35,782 nucleotides of DNA from Chloroflexota bacterium. Lineage in GTDB: Bacteria; Chloroflexota; Limnocylindria; Limnocylindrales; CSP1-4. The translations under genes and the position numbers were made by a program. The notes under the pieces were generated by a model. The model worked only from the letters and a program-made list of their open reading frames with translations, did no database searches and was not told the origin of the DNA. Position 1 is the first letter of the stretch; each line of letters begins with the position of its first letter. The stretch spans positions 1-35,782 of the forward strand of contig JACDFU010000002.1 in assembly GCA_013815585.1 (NCBI GenBank). Reading direction: 5' to 3'. Below are positions 12,928 through 22,819 of this stretch, piece by piece.

Positions 12928-14045
12928 TGACCAGGCATGAGGATATCGAGGAGAGGCTCCTTGGGGCACTCGCCGTCGTTCCCTCAGAGGATGGCTTGCG
13001 CTGGCTCGATCAGCGCGTGGCCGGGCTGGTGGCCCAGCCTGCGGCGACCCGGCCGCGCTGGGTGCCAGGAAGACGGGGCCTGCTGCGCCCGCTGGCGCTT
13101 GTCGCCGCCTTCGCTGTCGCCACCGGCACGGTCGTCGGCGCGATGGGCCTCCTCGACCGAACGGTGGAAGACTCCTCGCTCCCGGGTTGGCGCACGGCAT
13201 GGGACCGGGCCGAGGTCCTCGACCTCCAGCAAACGGACAACGGCCTGACAGTCACGCTCGAGCGAGCCTACGCGGATCTCAACCAGGTGCTGGTGGGATT
13301 CACCGTGGAGGGCCTGGAGGCGCCGACCTCCACCGTAGGCGAGCGTGGGCCGGCCATCGACTGGGTGGCTGAGCTCCGGGACCCGACCGGGCGGACGGCG
13401 GACCAGTGGGCGCCCAGTTCTCTCAGCATGGGTGCCGACGAAACGAACCTGTCGGCCGTGATCCAGACGTGGCAGGGAGCGCCCGCTCCGGTGGCGGGGA
13501 CCTGGGAGCTGACCGTTACCTCCATCGGTTACAGCGCCATGACAAATGCGGGCTCGTGCGGGGCGGGCGACGGAACGGGCGATGCCTGTGCCTCCGCCGG
13601 GATCAGCGGCCCGATCGAGGGCAACTGGTCATTCGAGTTCGACCTGCCCAAGCCGAGCGGGACCGTCGTGGCCTCGGAAGCCACCGCGACCAAGGAGGAC
13701 GCCACGATCACGCTCAGCCAGCTCCGGATCAGTCCGACGATGGTCAGCGGCCGGATTGGGCTGCGTCTAGCCGACGAGACGGTTGCCTACTGGGGCTTGC
13801 TGGACGCGGAGGTCCGGCACGACGGGGCCACGTACCCGATCAACATGGCGACGCACATCGACCCGGAGGATCCGCACGACGGGCCGAATGGCGACGAGAA
13901 CGAGTTCGGAACGATCGGCGGGTCTGATGAGGCGGCGGGGGAGTGGGTCGTCCACATCCCTCAACTCTCCTACGGGACGGACGACCCCGCCCAGACGCCT
14001 GTTGAGCTGAGCGGTCCGTGGACGCTCACGGTGACCGTGCCCTAG
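12924..14045 (+). CDS. Membrane-anchored anti-sigma-like protein (DUF4179-like extracytoplasmic domain)
   Basis: ATGA overlap with sigma gene; single TM (LLRPLALVAAFAVATGTVVGAMGLL) and long beta-rich extracytoplasmic region. Confidence 0.6.
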   Translation: MMTRHEDIEERLLGALAVVPSEDGLRWLDQRVAGLVAQPAATRPRWVPGRRGLLRPLALVAAFAVATGTVVGAMGLLDRTVEDSSLPGWRTAWDRAEVLDLQQTDNGLTVTLERAYADLNQVLVGFTVEGLEAPTSTVGERGPAIDWVAELRDPTGRTADQWAPSSLSMGADETNLSAVIQTWQGAPAPVAGTWELTVTSIGYSAMTNAGSCGAGDGTGDACASAGISGPIEGNWSFEFDLPKPSGTVVASEATATKEDATITLSQLRISPTMVSGRIGLRLADETVAYWGLLDAEVRHDGATYPINMATHIDPEDPHDGPNGDENEFGTIGGSDEAAGEWVVHIPQLSYGTDDPAQTPVELSGPWTLTVTVP

Positions 14046-14049
14046 GCAG

Positions 14050-14406
14050 TCAGGCGTTCACGTCCACCACGCAGAAGCGGTTGCCCTCCGGATCGGCGAG
14101 GATGACGTAGTCGGCGTCCACCGGTCGCTTGTCCCAATGCACCTCGGTGGCCCCGAGCCCGATCAGGCGCTTGACCTCCGCGGCCTGGTCTTCTGCGTAC
14201 AGGTCGAGATGGATGCGCGGCGGGATGTGGAGCTCCGAGCGAACCTGGTCGAGCGAGAGGTTTGGCCCGACACCGTCCCGCGGGCGCAGCAGCGCGAAGT
14301 CGTCGTCCTCCTCCTCGCGAGGCACGTAGTCGAGCGCAGCCGTCCAGAACTCGCTCTGGCGCTGCAGGTCGTCGACGCGCAGGACGACCGAGCCGATTCG
14401 GATCAT
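14050..14406 (-). CDS. VOC/glyoxalase family protein
   Basis: MIRIGSVVLRVDDLQRQSEFWTAALDYVPRE...IHLDLYAEDQAAEVKRLIGLGAT...ILADPEGNRFCVVDV. Confidence 0.88.
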   Translation of the reverse strand: MIRIGSVVLRVDDLQRQSEFWTAALDYVPREEEDDDFALLRPRDGVGPNLSLDQVRSELHIPPRIHLDLYAEDQAAEVKRLIGLGATEVHWDKRPVDADYVILADPEGNRFCVVDVNA

Positions 14407-14459
14407 CGAGATCACTGTAGTCCACGCCGACCGCCTGCAGCACGACGCCCGCTCCTGCG

Positions 14460-14489
14460 TTGACACTCGCTGGCGGCGACTGCTACCAT
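14460..14489 (+). promoter_or_regulatory. sigma-A-type promoter of hrcA operon (TTGACA-N18-TACCAT with TG extension)
   Basis: TTGACA 14460-14465; TGC 14481-14483; TACCAT 14484-14489. Confidence 0.8.
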
Positions 14490-14502
14490 GCCCGCAGTTC
14501 GG

Positions 14503-14529
14503 TTAGCACTCGACAACCGAGAGTGCTAA
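14503..14529 (+). promoter_or_regulatory. CIRCE operator (HrcA binding site)
   Basis: TTAGCACTC-GACAACCGA-GAGTGCTAA, perfect 9-N9-9 consensus. Confidence 0.98.
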
Positions 14530-14532
14530 CAA

Positions 14533-15612
14533 ATGCGAGGTCGGACCGTGGCGCGCCGCAAGAACCGTCCTGCCGGCCCACTCGACGCCCGATCGGCGGC
14601 GATCCTGCGGGCGGTCATCGAGGAATACGTCTCCACCGCGACGCCGGTGGGGAGCCAGACGCTCGTCGAGCGATACCGGCTCGGCGTGAGCTCTGCGACC
14701 GTGCGCAACGTCATGGGCGATCTCGAGGCGGCAGGCTACTTGCGGCATCCCCACACGAGCGCGGGCCGTGTCCCGACCGACGCCGGCTACCGCCTCTACG
14801 TGGAAGCACTGGACACGACGACTCTGACCCCCGTCGAGGAGCTGATGATCCGCCACCAGTTCGGACAGGTGGAGTTCGCCAGCGAGCACTGGTTCCGCCT
14901 GGCGGCGTCGACGCTTGCCGGCGCGACCCATGCCGCCGGCCTGGCCACCCCGGCCAAGCCCCGCTCTGCGCGCGTGAGCCGGGTCGATCTCGTGGAGATC
15001 GGCGGTCGCGTCGCCAGCCTCGTGCTCGTCCTGGCCGAGGGGCCCATCAAGCACGCGCTGCTGTCGCTTCCGGAGCCGGTTACCCGCGAAGAGCTGGAGG
15101 CGGCCGGCCGGGAGCTGAGCACCCGCCTCGCTGGCCGCTCCGCCAAGCGGGTGGAAGAGCTGCTGCCGACGCTCGATCAGGGCGACGCCCGAGCTCGGCT
15201 CGTCGCCCATGCGAGCGAGCGGATCGCCCGGATCATGCGCGACTTCGACGCTTCCGCGGTGGAGGACGTCTTCAGCGAGGGCTTGCTCAACGTCATGGAG
15301 GAACCGGAGTTCGCCCAGAGCGAGAAGCTCCGGCGTGTCTTCACGGCTCTCCAGAACCGCGACTACCTGGGCCGGCTCCTGCTGGACGTTGCCCACAGGG
15401 GCGGCGTGCGCGTCTTCATCGGTGCCGAGAACGGCCCCACCGAGATGCACGAGGTCTCCCTGGTGGTTGCGCCATACGGGCGCGCCGGCCGCGCGATGGG
15501 CGTCGTGGGGGTGCTTGGTCCGACGCGAATGGCCTATCCCCACACGATCAGCACTGTCCGCTACGTGAGCGGGCTCATGAACGAACTCGTCGACCACCTC
15601 TACGCATCGTGA
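14533..15612 (+). CDS. hrcA: Heat-inducible transcription repressor HrcA (start could be GTG 14548)
   Basis: LDARSAAILRAVIEEYVSTATPVGSQTLVERYRLGVSSATVRNVMGDLEAAGYLRHPHTSAGRVPTDAGYRLYV; ...GPTRMAYPHTISTVRYVSGLMNELVD; downstream of CIRCE. Confidence 0.97.
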   Translation: MRGRTVARRKNRPAGPLDARSAAILRAVIEEYVSTATPVGSQTLVERYRLGVSSATVRNVMGDLEAAGYLRHPHTSAGRVPTDAGYRLYVEALDTTTLTPVEELMIRHQFGQVEFASEHWFRLAASTLAGATHAAGLATPAKPRSARVSRVDLVEIGGRVASLVLVLAEGPIKHALLSLPEPVTREELEAAGRELSTRLAGRSAKRVEELLPTLDQGDARARLVAHASERIARIMRDFDASAVEDVFSEGLLNVMEEPEFAQSEKLRRVFTALQNRDYLGRLLLDVAHRGGVRVFIGAENGPTEMHEVSLVVAPYGRAGRAMGVVGVLGPTRMAYPHTISTVRYVSGLMNELVDHLYAS

Positions 15613-15622
15613 GAAAAGCCCC

Positions 15623-16291
15623 ATGAGAGACCGAACGAACGGCGAAGAGCGGCGTTCCGGCGCCGCCACCGAGCCGGAGACCACGCAGGAAGCGGAGGCG
15701 CCGGAAGCCGCGCAGGCCGCCTCCAGCCACCGGACCCGGGCGGAGGAGCGCATCGCGGCACTTGACGCCTCCCCGGCCAGGCTTGCCGAGGAGCTCCAGG
15801 AGCTCAAGGAACGCCTCTCCGCCGCCGAGCAGGAGGCTGGCGAGGCGCGCCAGCAGTGGCAGCGTAGCGCCGCCGACTTCGCCAACTACAAGCGCCGCAC
15901 CGAACAGGAGCGCCAGGCCACCCTTGGCCTGGCCAACGAGATGCTGTTGCTCAAGCTGCTGGCGGTCGTGGACGACTTCGATCGGGCCTTGGCGGCCATG
16001 CCCAAGGAGCTCGAGCACCTTGGCTGGATCGAGGGGGTCTGGCTCGTCGAACGCAAGCTGCGCGCACTCCTGGAGTCGGAGGGTGTCACCCCCATCGAAG
16101 CGGCGGGCAAGCCGTTCAACCCGCGCGAGCACGAAGCCGTCGTCAGCGAAGAAACGACAACCGCTCCGGAGGACACCGTCCTCGGCGAGCTCCAGCGCGG
16201 CTACCGGATCCGGGACCGGGTCCTGCGGCCGGCGCTGGTCACCGTAGCGAAGAACCCCGGCCAGGCGGCCGCATCAGGAGGCAACGAGTAG
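15623..16291 (+). CDS. grpE: Nucleotide exchange factor GrpE
   Basis: WQRSAADFANYKRRTEQER...LLKLLAVVDDFDRALAAMP...LESEGVTPIEAAGKPFNPREHEAV...GYRIRDRVLRPALVTVAK. Confidence 0.96.
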   Translation: MRDRTNGEERRSGAATEPETTQEAEAPEAAQAASSHRTRAEERIAALDASPARLAEELQELKERLSAAEQEAGEARQQWQRSAADFANYKRRTEQERQATLGLANEMLLLKLLAVVDDFDRALAAMPKELEHLGWIEGVWLVERKLRALLESEGVTPIEAAGKPFNPREHEAVVSEETTTAPEDTVLGELQRGYRIRDRVLRPALVTVAKNPGQAAASGGNE

Positions 16292-18280
16292 ATGGGCAAG
16301 ATCATCGGCATCGACCTGGGCACGACGAACTCCGTCGTGGCGGTCATGGAGGGCGGCGAGCCGACCGTCATCCCCAGCGCAGAAGGCGGCCGGACGGTGC
16401 CCTCCGTGGTGGCCTTCACCAAGAGCGGCGAACGGCTCGTCGGCCAGGTCGCCAAGCGCCAGGCCATCACCAACCCGAACAACACGGTCTACTCGATCAA
16501 GCGCTTCATGGGCCGGCGCTGGGATGACCCGGAGGTCCAGCGCTCGAAGGACTTCGTGCCCTACAAGGTCGAGCGCGACTCGAACAGCGACGGCGTCAAG
16601 GTCGTGCTGGCGGACGGCAAGAGCTACACGCCGCCGGAGATCAGCGCGATGATCCTCCAGAAGCTCAAGACCGACGCCGAGTCCTACCTGGGCGAGAAGG
16701 TCACCGAGGCGGTCATCACCGTTCCGGCGTACTTCGACGACACCCAGCGCCAGGCGACCAAGGATGCCGGCCGGATCTCCGGCCTCGACGTCAAGCGAAT
16801 CATCAACGAGCCCACCGCGTCGGCGCTCTCGTACGGCCTGGACAAGAAGAAGGACGAGCAGATCGCCGTTTACGACCTGGGCGGCGGGACCTTCGACATC
16901 TCGATCCTGGAGCTCGGCGACGGCGTCTTCGAGGTCAAGGCGACAAACGGCGACACGCACCTGGGTGGTGACGACTTCGACCAGCGCGTCATCGACTGGC
17001 TGCTGGCCGAGTTCAAGAAGGACCAGGGCATCGATCTCTCCAAGGACCAGCAGGCGCTCCAGCGGCTCAAGGAGGCGGCCGAGAAGGCCAAGATCGAGCT
17101 CAGCTCGACGGCCCAGACCGAGATCAACCTGCCCTACGTCACCGCTGACGCCTCGGGGCCCAAGCACCTGGTGGTGCCGCTCACGCGGGCCAAGCTGGAA
17201 GATCTCGTGTCCGATCTCGTCGACAAGACGAAGGACCCGGTCCAGTCCGCGCTGAAGGACGCCGGCCTCAAGGCGGCCGACATCGACGAGGTGATCCTCG
17301 TCGGCGGCATGACTCGCATGCCGGCCGTGGTTGAGTCGGTCAAGGCCATGTTCGACGGCAAGGAGCCCAACAAGGGCGTCAACCCGGACGAGGTCGTGGC
17401 CATCGGCGCTGCGATCCAGGCCGGAGTCCTCGCCGGCGATGTCAAGGACGTGCTCCTCCTCGACGTGACCCCGCTCTCGCTTGGCATCGAGACGCTGGGT
17501 GGCGTGATGACCAAGCTCATCGATCGAAACACCACGATCCCCACCTCCAAGAGCCAGGTCTTCTCGACCGCCAGCGACAGCCAGCCGCAGGTCGAGATCC
17601 ACGTCCTGCAGGGCGAGCGGGACATGGCCACGGACAACAAGACGCTCGGCCGCTTTATTCTCGACGGGATCCCCCCGGCGCCGCGTGGCGTGCCCCAGAT
17701 CGAGGTGACGTTCGACATCGACGCCAACGGCATCCTGGACGTGCGCGCCAAGGACCGGGCCACGAACCGCGAGCAGACGGTGCGCATCACGGCTTCCTCG
17801 ATGCTCTCCAAGAACGACGTGGACCGCATGGTTCGCGACGCCCAGGAGCACGCCGACGAGGATCGCCAGCGGCGCGAAGAGGTCGAGACGCGCAACCAGG
17901 CAGACGCGCTCGCCTTCCAGGGTGAGCGGACGCTGCGCGATCTTGGCGACAAGGTGTCACCGGACGACCGCGCGGCCGCGGAGCGCTCGATCGAAGCGGT
18001 GCGCGAGGCCCTCAAGGGCAACGACCTCGATGCGATCAAGCGGACGGCGCAGGAGCTGTCGGAGAACCTGCAGAAGGTGGCCACGGCCGCCTACCAGCAG
18101 GCCGGGCCGATCAACTACGGCGACGGTGACGGCTCCGGAGACGGCGAGGGCGCCGGTGAGGGCGCCGGCGCCGGCCCGACCGAAGGTGAGGGCGCCGACG
18201 AAGACGCCACAGCCGGTGCGACTCCCGGTGGCGGCTCCGACTCCGACGAGGCCGTCGAAGGCGAGTACAAGGAAGTCTGA
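16292..18280 (+). CDS. dnaK: Chaperone DnaK
   Basis: [90 protein letters not shown]; Gly/Glu-rich acidic C-term. Confidence 0.99.
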   Translation: MGKIIGIDLGTTNSVVAVMEGGEPTVIPSAEGGRTVPSVVAFTKSGERLVGQVAKRQAITNPNNTVYSIKRFMGRRWDDPEVQRSKDFVPYKVERDSNSDGVKVVLADGKSYTPPEISAMILQKLKTDAESYLGEKVTEAVITVPAYFDDTQRQATKDAGRISGLDVKRIINEPTASALSYGLDKKKDEQIAVYDLGGGTFDISILELGDGVFEVKATNGDTHLGGDDFDQRVIDWLLAEFKKDQGIDLSKDQQALQRLKEAAEKAKIELSSTAQTEINLPYVTADASGPKHLVVPLTRAKLEDLVSDLVDKTKDPVQSALKDAGLKAADIDEVILVGGMTRMPAVVESVKAMFDGKEPNKGVNPDEVVAIGAAIQAGVLAGDVKDVLLLDVTPLSLGIETLGGVMTKLIDRNTTIPTSKSQVFSTASDSQPQVEIHVLQGERDMATDNKTLGRFILDGIPPAPRGVPQIEVTFDIDANGILDVRAKDRATNREQTVRITASSMLSKNDVDRMVRDAQEHADEDRQRREEVETRNQADALAFQGERTLRDLGDKVSPDDRAAAERSIEAVREALKGNDLDAIKRTAQELSENLQKVATAAYQQAGPINYGDGDGSGDGEGAGEGAGAGPTEGEGADEDATAGATPGGGSDSDEAVEGEYKEV

Positions 18281-18307
18281 GCGGACGCCTCTGCTCGACT
18301 GCTAGCA

Positions 18308-18463
18308 ATGACTCGGTTCGATTCCGTCGATGGCAGCCAGGAGCAGTCATCGTCCGAAGTGAAAGACTCCTTGGCGTTCGAATTCGGCCAGCCGGGTCAT
18401 GGGGCGATCGTGGTCGTGGACGCCGACGAAGGCCGAGTTTTGACCACCTCGGTAGACCCCTGA
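18308..18463 (+). CDS. Possible 51-aa small protein
   Basis: ATG...TGA open frame MTRFDSVDGSQEQSSSEVKDSLAFEFGQPGHGAIVVVDADEGRVLTTSVDP directly after dnaK; no strong SD. Confidence 0.3.
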   Translation: MTRFDSVDGSQEQSSSEVKDSLAFEFGQPGHGAIVVVDADEGRVLTTSVDP

Positions 18464-18533
18464 GCGTCGCCGGTTTCAGGCTGACCCACTACCGTGGTCC
18501 CGGCCAGTTGCCCGCGGATGCTTCGAGGGCCGG

Positions 18534-18539
18534 TACCAT
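18534..18539 (+). promoter_or_regulatory. Candidate -10 TACCAT, 6 nt before GTG 18546
   Basis: GGTACCATgggcccGTG. Confidence 0.35.
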
Positions 18540-18545
18540 GGGCCC

Positions 18546-18917
18546 GTGCGCCACAAGGGCCCGGGCGAAGCGGAATCGGCCGCAGCGCCTGAAGCGATCG
18601 AGCCGATCGCACCGATCGATCCCGGGCGCCAGCTGACCTATCTGGCCCTCCAGCCGGCCGAGGGGGACCTCGAGACCGGGGACGTCATGCTGGACGGCCA
18701 ATCGATCGGACGACTCAGCCGTCGGCTCCGGGCCCCCGGCCCCCGCGATCGTGGCGGCGCCGCGCTCGACCCTTCGACCGACTCCGTCTGGCACGCCGAG
18801 GCGGTGGGCTGGCAGCCGCATGAAGGACGTCCCTGGGATCGGCGCATCACCAGCACGGCCCCGACACGCCTCCGGGCGGCAGAAGACCTTCTTCGGGCGT
18901 ACCGCAAACAGCGCTGA
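18546..18917 (+). CDS. Hypothetical protein
   Basis: 123-aa ORF MRHKGPGEAESAAAPEAIEP...WHAEAVGWQPHEGRPWDRRITSTAPTRLRAAEDLLRAYRKQR; plausible composition, start next to a -10-like motif; no family recognised. Confidence 0.4.
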   Translation: MRHKGPGEAESAAAPEAIEPIAPIDPGRQLTYLALQPAEGDLETGDVMLDGQSIGRLSRRLRAPGPRDRGGAALDPSTDSVWHAEAVGWQPHEGRPWDRRITSTAPTRLRAAEDLLRAYRKQR

Positions 18918-19021
18918 CACGTTGGCTGCCGCATTCGCCGGCAGCATCGGTCGGGAACGATTCGCCCCGCGAAGGCGCCATACCATCTGAGCGCGACCAA
19001 CTGGCCGCGCCGCGCCAGAGG

Positions 19022-19467
19022 GTGGCCGTGGACCAGCGACAGCTCGTCGAGCATGCGAGGCAGGGCGATCATGACGCCTTTGCCCTGCTTGCGCGTGGAG
19101 CCATCGCGCGGCTGGACGCGGCAGCCCGTCTGATCCTTCGGGACCACGAGCTCGCCCGCGATGCGGTCCAGGAGACGTTGATCAAGGCCTGGCGCGACCT
19201 GCCCGGATTGCGCGATCCGGAGCGGTTCGACGCCTGGCTCTATCGACTGATCGTTCATTCCTGTCTCGACCTCACCCGACGCCGCGGTCGGTCGTCGTAC
19301 TGCATTACTACCTCGGACTTCCACTGCCGGAGGCGGCGGAAATCCTCGGCATCCGGCTCGGTACTGCCAAATCCCGTCTCCATCGGTCGCTCGCCGCGAT
19401 GCGAGTGGCAATCACGGCCGACATGGAGTCGGACAGCTCAGCACTCTCGCGAGGGCACTACGCATGA
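19022..19467 (+). pseudogene. ECF sigma factor with out-of-frame internal deletion
   Basis: Region 2 in frame from 19022 (DHELARDAVQETLIKAWRDLPGLRDPERFDAWLYRLIVHSCLDLTRRRGR); region 4 in a different frame from 19291 (VVVLHYYLGLPLPEAAEILGIRLGTAKSRLHRSLAAMRVAI...ALSRGHYA*); inter-domain linker absent. Confidence 0.8.
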
Positions 19468-20777
19468 CTGCCTCCGAACGCTTCGAAGGGCAGCTCCCGG
19501 AGCTCCTCACCGAGCTCGTGGTGCCGCGTGCCCCCGACTACCTCGATGACATCCTCAGCCGGACCACCCGGACACGGCAGCGGCCCGCCTGGACCTTCCC
19601 AGAAAGGTGGCTTCCCATGGACGTGGTTGCACGTCGACCGCTGATCGCGCCGCCGTTCCCGTGGCGGACGGTGGCACTCCTCATCATGCTCGCTGTTGCG
19701 CTGGCGGCCGCAGTCGTCGCCGTCGGTTCGTTGCGCCAGGCGCCCGCCCCGTACGGTCCGGCCCGAAACGGCATCGTGGCCTACGGCGAGCGCGGGGACA
19801 TCTACACGCTGGATCCGTCGACCGGCACCTCGAAGGCGATCGTGACGGGCTCGCCCGATGATTTCGTTCCCGGGTTTTCACGCGACGGCAGCAAGCTTCT
19901 GTTCCTGCGGAAGTCGGAGGGCGGAAAGCAATCGCTCATGGTTGCGAACGCCGACGGCAGCGACGTTCGGGCACTGACGCCTGAGCCCGTCCGGGCGCTG
20001 GACTGGTTCGATGGGTCGCCGAACCAGGCCCAGGTGGCGTTTCAGTCCACGGTCGAGGGCAAGCCGCGAATGTCGATCGTTAACGCCGACGGGACCGGCC
20101 TGCGAACGCTTGACGTGGGCATGAGTGCGAGCGTCATGAGCTGGCGCCCACCCGACGGCAGGGAGATCATCTTCCGGGGCCAGACCACCACCTCGGACGA
20201 CCGCGTCGTGAGCGGCATCTTCGCGGTACGGCCCGACGGCACCGGCTTGCGGCCGGTGACGTCCACCAACGGACATCGCGACAACGGCTATCAGCATCCC
20301 CTGGTCTCGCCGGACGGATCGCAGGTCGTCTATACGAACTGGGAGCCGAAAGGTCCCGAGGTCCCGGCGCAGTTCGCCCTCCGCATGCACATCGTTGATA
20401 TCGATACGGGAGAGGACCGGCGATTGCTGTTTGGCAAGCCGACCGGGGATATACACGAAGGCTACGCGCTCTTCTCCCCGGATGGCAGCAAGCTGCTGTT
20501 CCAGCAGTTGCAGTTCACCGCCGAACCCGAGGGCTCCTTTCAGCTCGTGGTCGCACCCGCCGATGGGGGCGGACCCGGCGTCCCTATCGGCCCCCGGCTG
20601 GTAAAGGGGCCCACCGATCCAGGAGTGGGCTACGACTTCTCTCCCGATGGGTCCAAGGTCATCGCCAGCTACACCAGGGATCAGGAGGTACGCCTGATCG
20701 ACGTGACGGGCGGCGAGGGCGACGTCGTGCCATGGGGCACGAAGGATCTCCCTGCCTGGCAGCGCCTGGCTCTATAG
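19464..20777 (+). CDS. TM protein with TolB/PD40-type beta-propeller (putative anti-sigma partner)
   Basis: TM VALLIMLAVALAAAVVAVGSL; repeats DDFVPGFSRDGSKLLFLRKSEGGKQSLMVANADGSDVRALT, HPLVSPDGSQVVYTNWE, ALFSPDGSKLLFQQL; ATGA overlap with the sigma pseudogene. Confidence 0.8.
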   Translation: MTASERFEGQLPELLTELVVPRAPDYLDDILSRTTRTRQRPAWTFPERWLPMDVVARRPLIAPPFPWRTVALLIMLAVALAAAVVAVGSLRQAPAPYGPARNGIVAYGERGDIYTLDPSTGTSKAIVTGSPDDFVPGFSRDGSKLLFLRKSEGGKQSLMVANADGSDVRALTPEPVRALDWFDGSPNQAQVAFQSTVEGKPRMSIVNADGTGLRTLDVGMSASVMSWRPPDGREIIFRGQTTTSDDRVVSGIFAVRPDGTGLRPVTSTNGHRDNGYQHPLVSPDGSQVVYTNWEPKGPEVPAQFALRMHIVDIDTGEDRRLLFGKPTGDIHEGYALFSPDGSKLLFQQLQFTAEPEGSFQLVVAPADGGGPGVPIGPRLVKGPTDPGVGYDFSPDGSKVIASYTRDQEVRLIDVTGGEGDVVPWGTKDLPAWQRLAL

Positions 20778-20798
20778 GCCAGCCCAGCTCACTCCCAC

Positions 20799-20841
20799 GC
20801 GCCGCGACCTGCCCCGGGGGCGGTCGCGGCGCTTCGTTTTT
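20799..20841 (+). terminator. Rho-independent terminator
   Basis: Perfect 11-bp stem GCGCCGCGACC...GGTCGCGGCGC followed by TTCGTTTTT. Confidence 0.9.
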
Positions 20842-21368
20842 CAATCGTCCGGAAAGGCCGGAGGAAAGCGGGCGACACCGCGAATAGTCGGCTCCCAGGC
20901 AGGCAGTCGCAGCGCCATCCAGTTGAGGTCCGGCCACGGTCGCGGCGGCTCGATGCCGATGGTTCGGGCCGGCGCAAAGCCGAATCGCGGGTAGTAGGAC
21001 GCGTGGCCGAGCAGGCACAGGAGGGGCTGCTGCCGTTTCCTGGCGAGCTCGATCGCAGCGCGCATGAGCGCGCTTCCCACACCCTGACGCTGCAAGCCTG
21101 GGAGGACGGCCACCGGGCCGACCATCCAGATCCGGCGCAGGAGCTGGCCGTCGTCCGCGAACAGGTCGCCTTCGCTCAGGAGGAGATGACCCACGATCTG
21201 GCGGCCGGTCTCTGCGACGAGCGAGCCTCCCTCGATCCAGCGGTCCGTACCGCGGATGCCGTCCACGATCCGGCCTTCGATCGGTTCACCGAACGCGGCA
21301 TCATTCAGTGCCCTGACGACGGCCGCTTCTTCAGGCCGCTCGGGGCGGATCGTCAGTGACTCAAGCAC
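20841..21368 (-). CDS. GNAT family N-acetyltransferase
   Basis: LTIRPERPEEAAVVRALNDAAFG...VGPVAVLPGLQRQGVGSALMRAAIELARKRQQPLLCLLGHASYYPRFGF. Confidence 0.92.
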   Translation of the reverse strand: MLESLTIRPERPEEAAVVRALNDAAFGEPIEGRIVDGIRGTDRWIEGGSLVAETGRQIVGHLLLSEGDLFADDGQLLRRIWMVGPVAVLPGLQRQGVGSALMRAAIELARKRQQPLLCLLGHASYYPRFGFAPARTIGIEPPRPWPDLNWMALRLPAWEPTIRGVARFPPAFPDD

Positions 21369-21371
21369 GAC

Positions 21372-22751
21372 CTAATCCAACGCGGCGAACTCGTCCAGGA
21401 AGCGGGCGGTGATGCGAGCCGCAATGGCGGCATCCGAGAGACGGTAGTTCTCGTTGGGCGCGTGGGCCATGCAATCGGTCCGCCCGGCGCCGAGGCTGAC
21501 GTTGGGGACATCGTCGCGGCTGCAGACCTCCCACATCGGCGCGCTGCCCGGCATGGAGGGCGAGATCATCGCCTGCTGACGGAGCACCGCCTCGGACGCG
21601 GCTCGGGCCGCACGCACCACGGGATGTTCCATCGACGTCCACCAGGCTCGAGTGCTGTCGATGTGCTGAATCTGCACGTCGTCGAATCCCCTGCGGTCAA
21701 GGTGGGCGCGGAGGGCCGCCTCCACGCGCTCGGGCGATTGGTCGGGCACCAGCCTGAAGTCGAGTCGAGCCCGGGCCTCCGCAGGCACCACGTTCTTCGT
21801 GCCCGGCCCGGTGTAGCCGGCCCAGATTGCCTGGATGTTGGCGGTCGGCTCGAAGGCGATCGCCTCGAGGGCGTCGGCGCCTTGTCGGCCCATGAGGAAA
21901 TGCGCGGCGCCATACGCCGAGCGGAGCTCGTCGAGGTCGTCGGTCGGCAGGGCCCGGACGTGCGCCCTGTCCGCTTCGCCGGGCTCGCGGACGTCGTCCA
22001 GGAAGCCGTCGAGCGCGACCGCACCGCGGGTGTCGCGCAAGGTCGCCAGGGCAGCAACGAGGCGGGCCGCCGAGTTCTCAATGACGGACGCCACCGAGGA
22101 GTGCACATCCGAACGGAGGGTCCGAACAAGGAGCTCAACCATGAGGATGCCCCTGACGCCGCAGTCCAGGAAGGGACGATCGGTCGGGTCGATGCCGCCG
22201 CCCTCGATGAGTGCAGCATCGGCGCGACGCAACTCGCGCCTGGTGTCCAGGAGCGGTCCGATGTTCTTGCTGCCGCTCTCCTCCTCACCCTCGACGAGGA
22301 AACGGACGCGGCAGGGCAGTGCTCCGGCCGTGGCGAGGTAGGCCTCCACTCCCCAGATCCGTGCCATGAGCTCGCCCTTGTTGTCAGTGGCGCCACGCGC
22401 ATAGAGCCGGCCCTCGCGGATCACTGGCTCGTAGGGCGGCGACTCCCACAGCTCGAGCGGATGCGCGGGCTGCACGTCGTAGTGCTGGACCAAATTCACC
22501 GTCCGTGGCCCCTCGCCGATCTCCCCGACGACGAGCGGCGGTACGTCCGCACTGTCCGGGAGCGTCACGATCTCCACCCTGGCCCCCAACCGCCGGAGGC
22601 GTTCGGCTGTCCAGCCAGCGGCGCCGAGCAGTGCCTCCGGGTTCGTGGCCTCTGAAGGGAACCGGCAGAGCTCGATCAGCTCGTCCGTCCAAGTCGGAAG
22701 ACGATCCTGCACGTATCGGTCCAGCGCGGCGAAATCAGTCATCTGCGACAT
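21372..22751 (-). CDS. M20 family metallopeptidase (dipeptidase-like)
   Basis: VNLVQHYDVQPAHPLELWESPPYEPVIREGRLYARGATDNKG; FLVEGEEESGSKNI; EARARLDFRLVPDQ; ENYRLSDAAIAARITARFLDEFA. Start taken at the internal Met MSQMTDF. Confidence 0.93.
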   Translation of the reverse strand: MSQMTDFAALDRYVQDRLPTWTDELIELCRFPSEATNPEALLGAAGWTAERLRRLGARVEIVTLPDSADVPPLVVGEIGEGPRTVNLVQHYDVQPAHPLELWESPPYEPVIREGRLYARGATDNKGELMARIWGVEAYLATAGALPCRVRFLVEGEEESGSKNIGPLLDTRRELRRADAALIEGGGIDPTDRPFLDCGVRGILMVELLVRTLRSDVHSSVASVIENSAARLVAALATLRDTRGAVALDGFLDDVREPGEADRAHVRALPTDDLDELRSAYGAAHFLMGRQGADALEAIAFEPTANIQAIWAGYTGPGTKNVVPAEARARLDFRLVPDQSPERVEAALRAHLDRRGFDDVQIQHIDSTRAWWTSMEHPVVRAARAASEAVLRQQAMISPSMPGSAPMWEVCSRDDVPNVSLGAGRTDCMAHAPNENYRLSDAAIAARITARFLDEFAALD

Positions 22752-22819
22752 ACTCCCACGCGGATAGGGCCTGCGCAGAGCCGGCACCGCCCGGCGTCCG
22801 GCACAGACCGGCCCGTGGT

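Noticed and set aside
14460-15626. 388-aa and 460-aa alternative-frame ORFs over hrcA
   Set aside because: Arg/Gly/Pro-rich frames overlapping a certain hrcA.
16274-17851. 525-aa minus-strand ORF antisense to dnaK
   Set aside because: Mirror-frame artefact of GC-rich codon bias; dnaK is certain.
18638-19411. 257-aa minus-strand ORF across the hypothetical and sigma genes
   Set aside because: Overlaps sigma region 2 in a mirror frame; no recognisable motifs.
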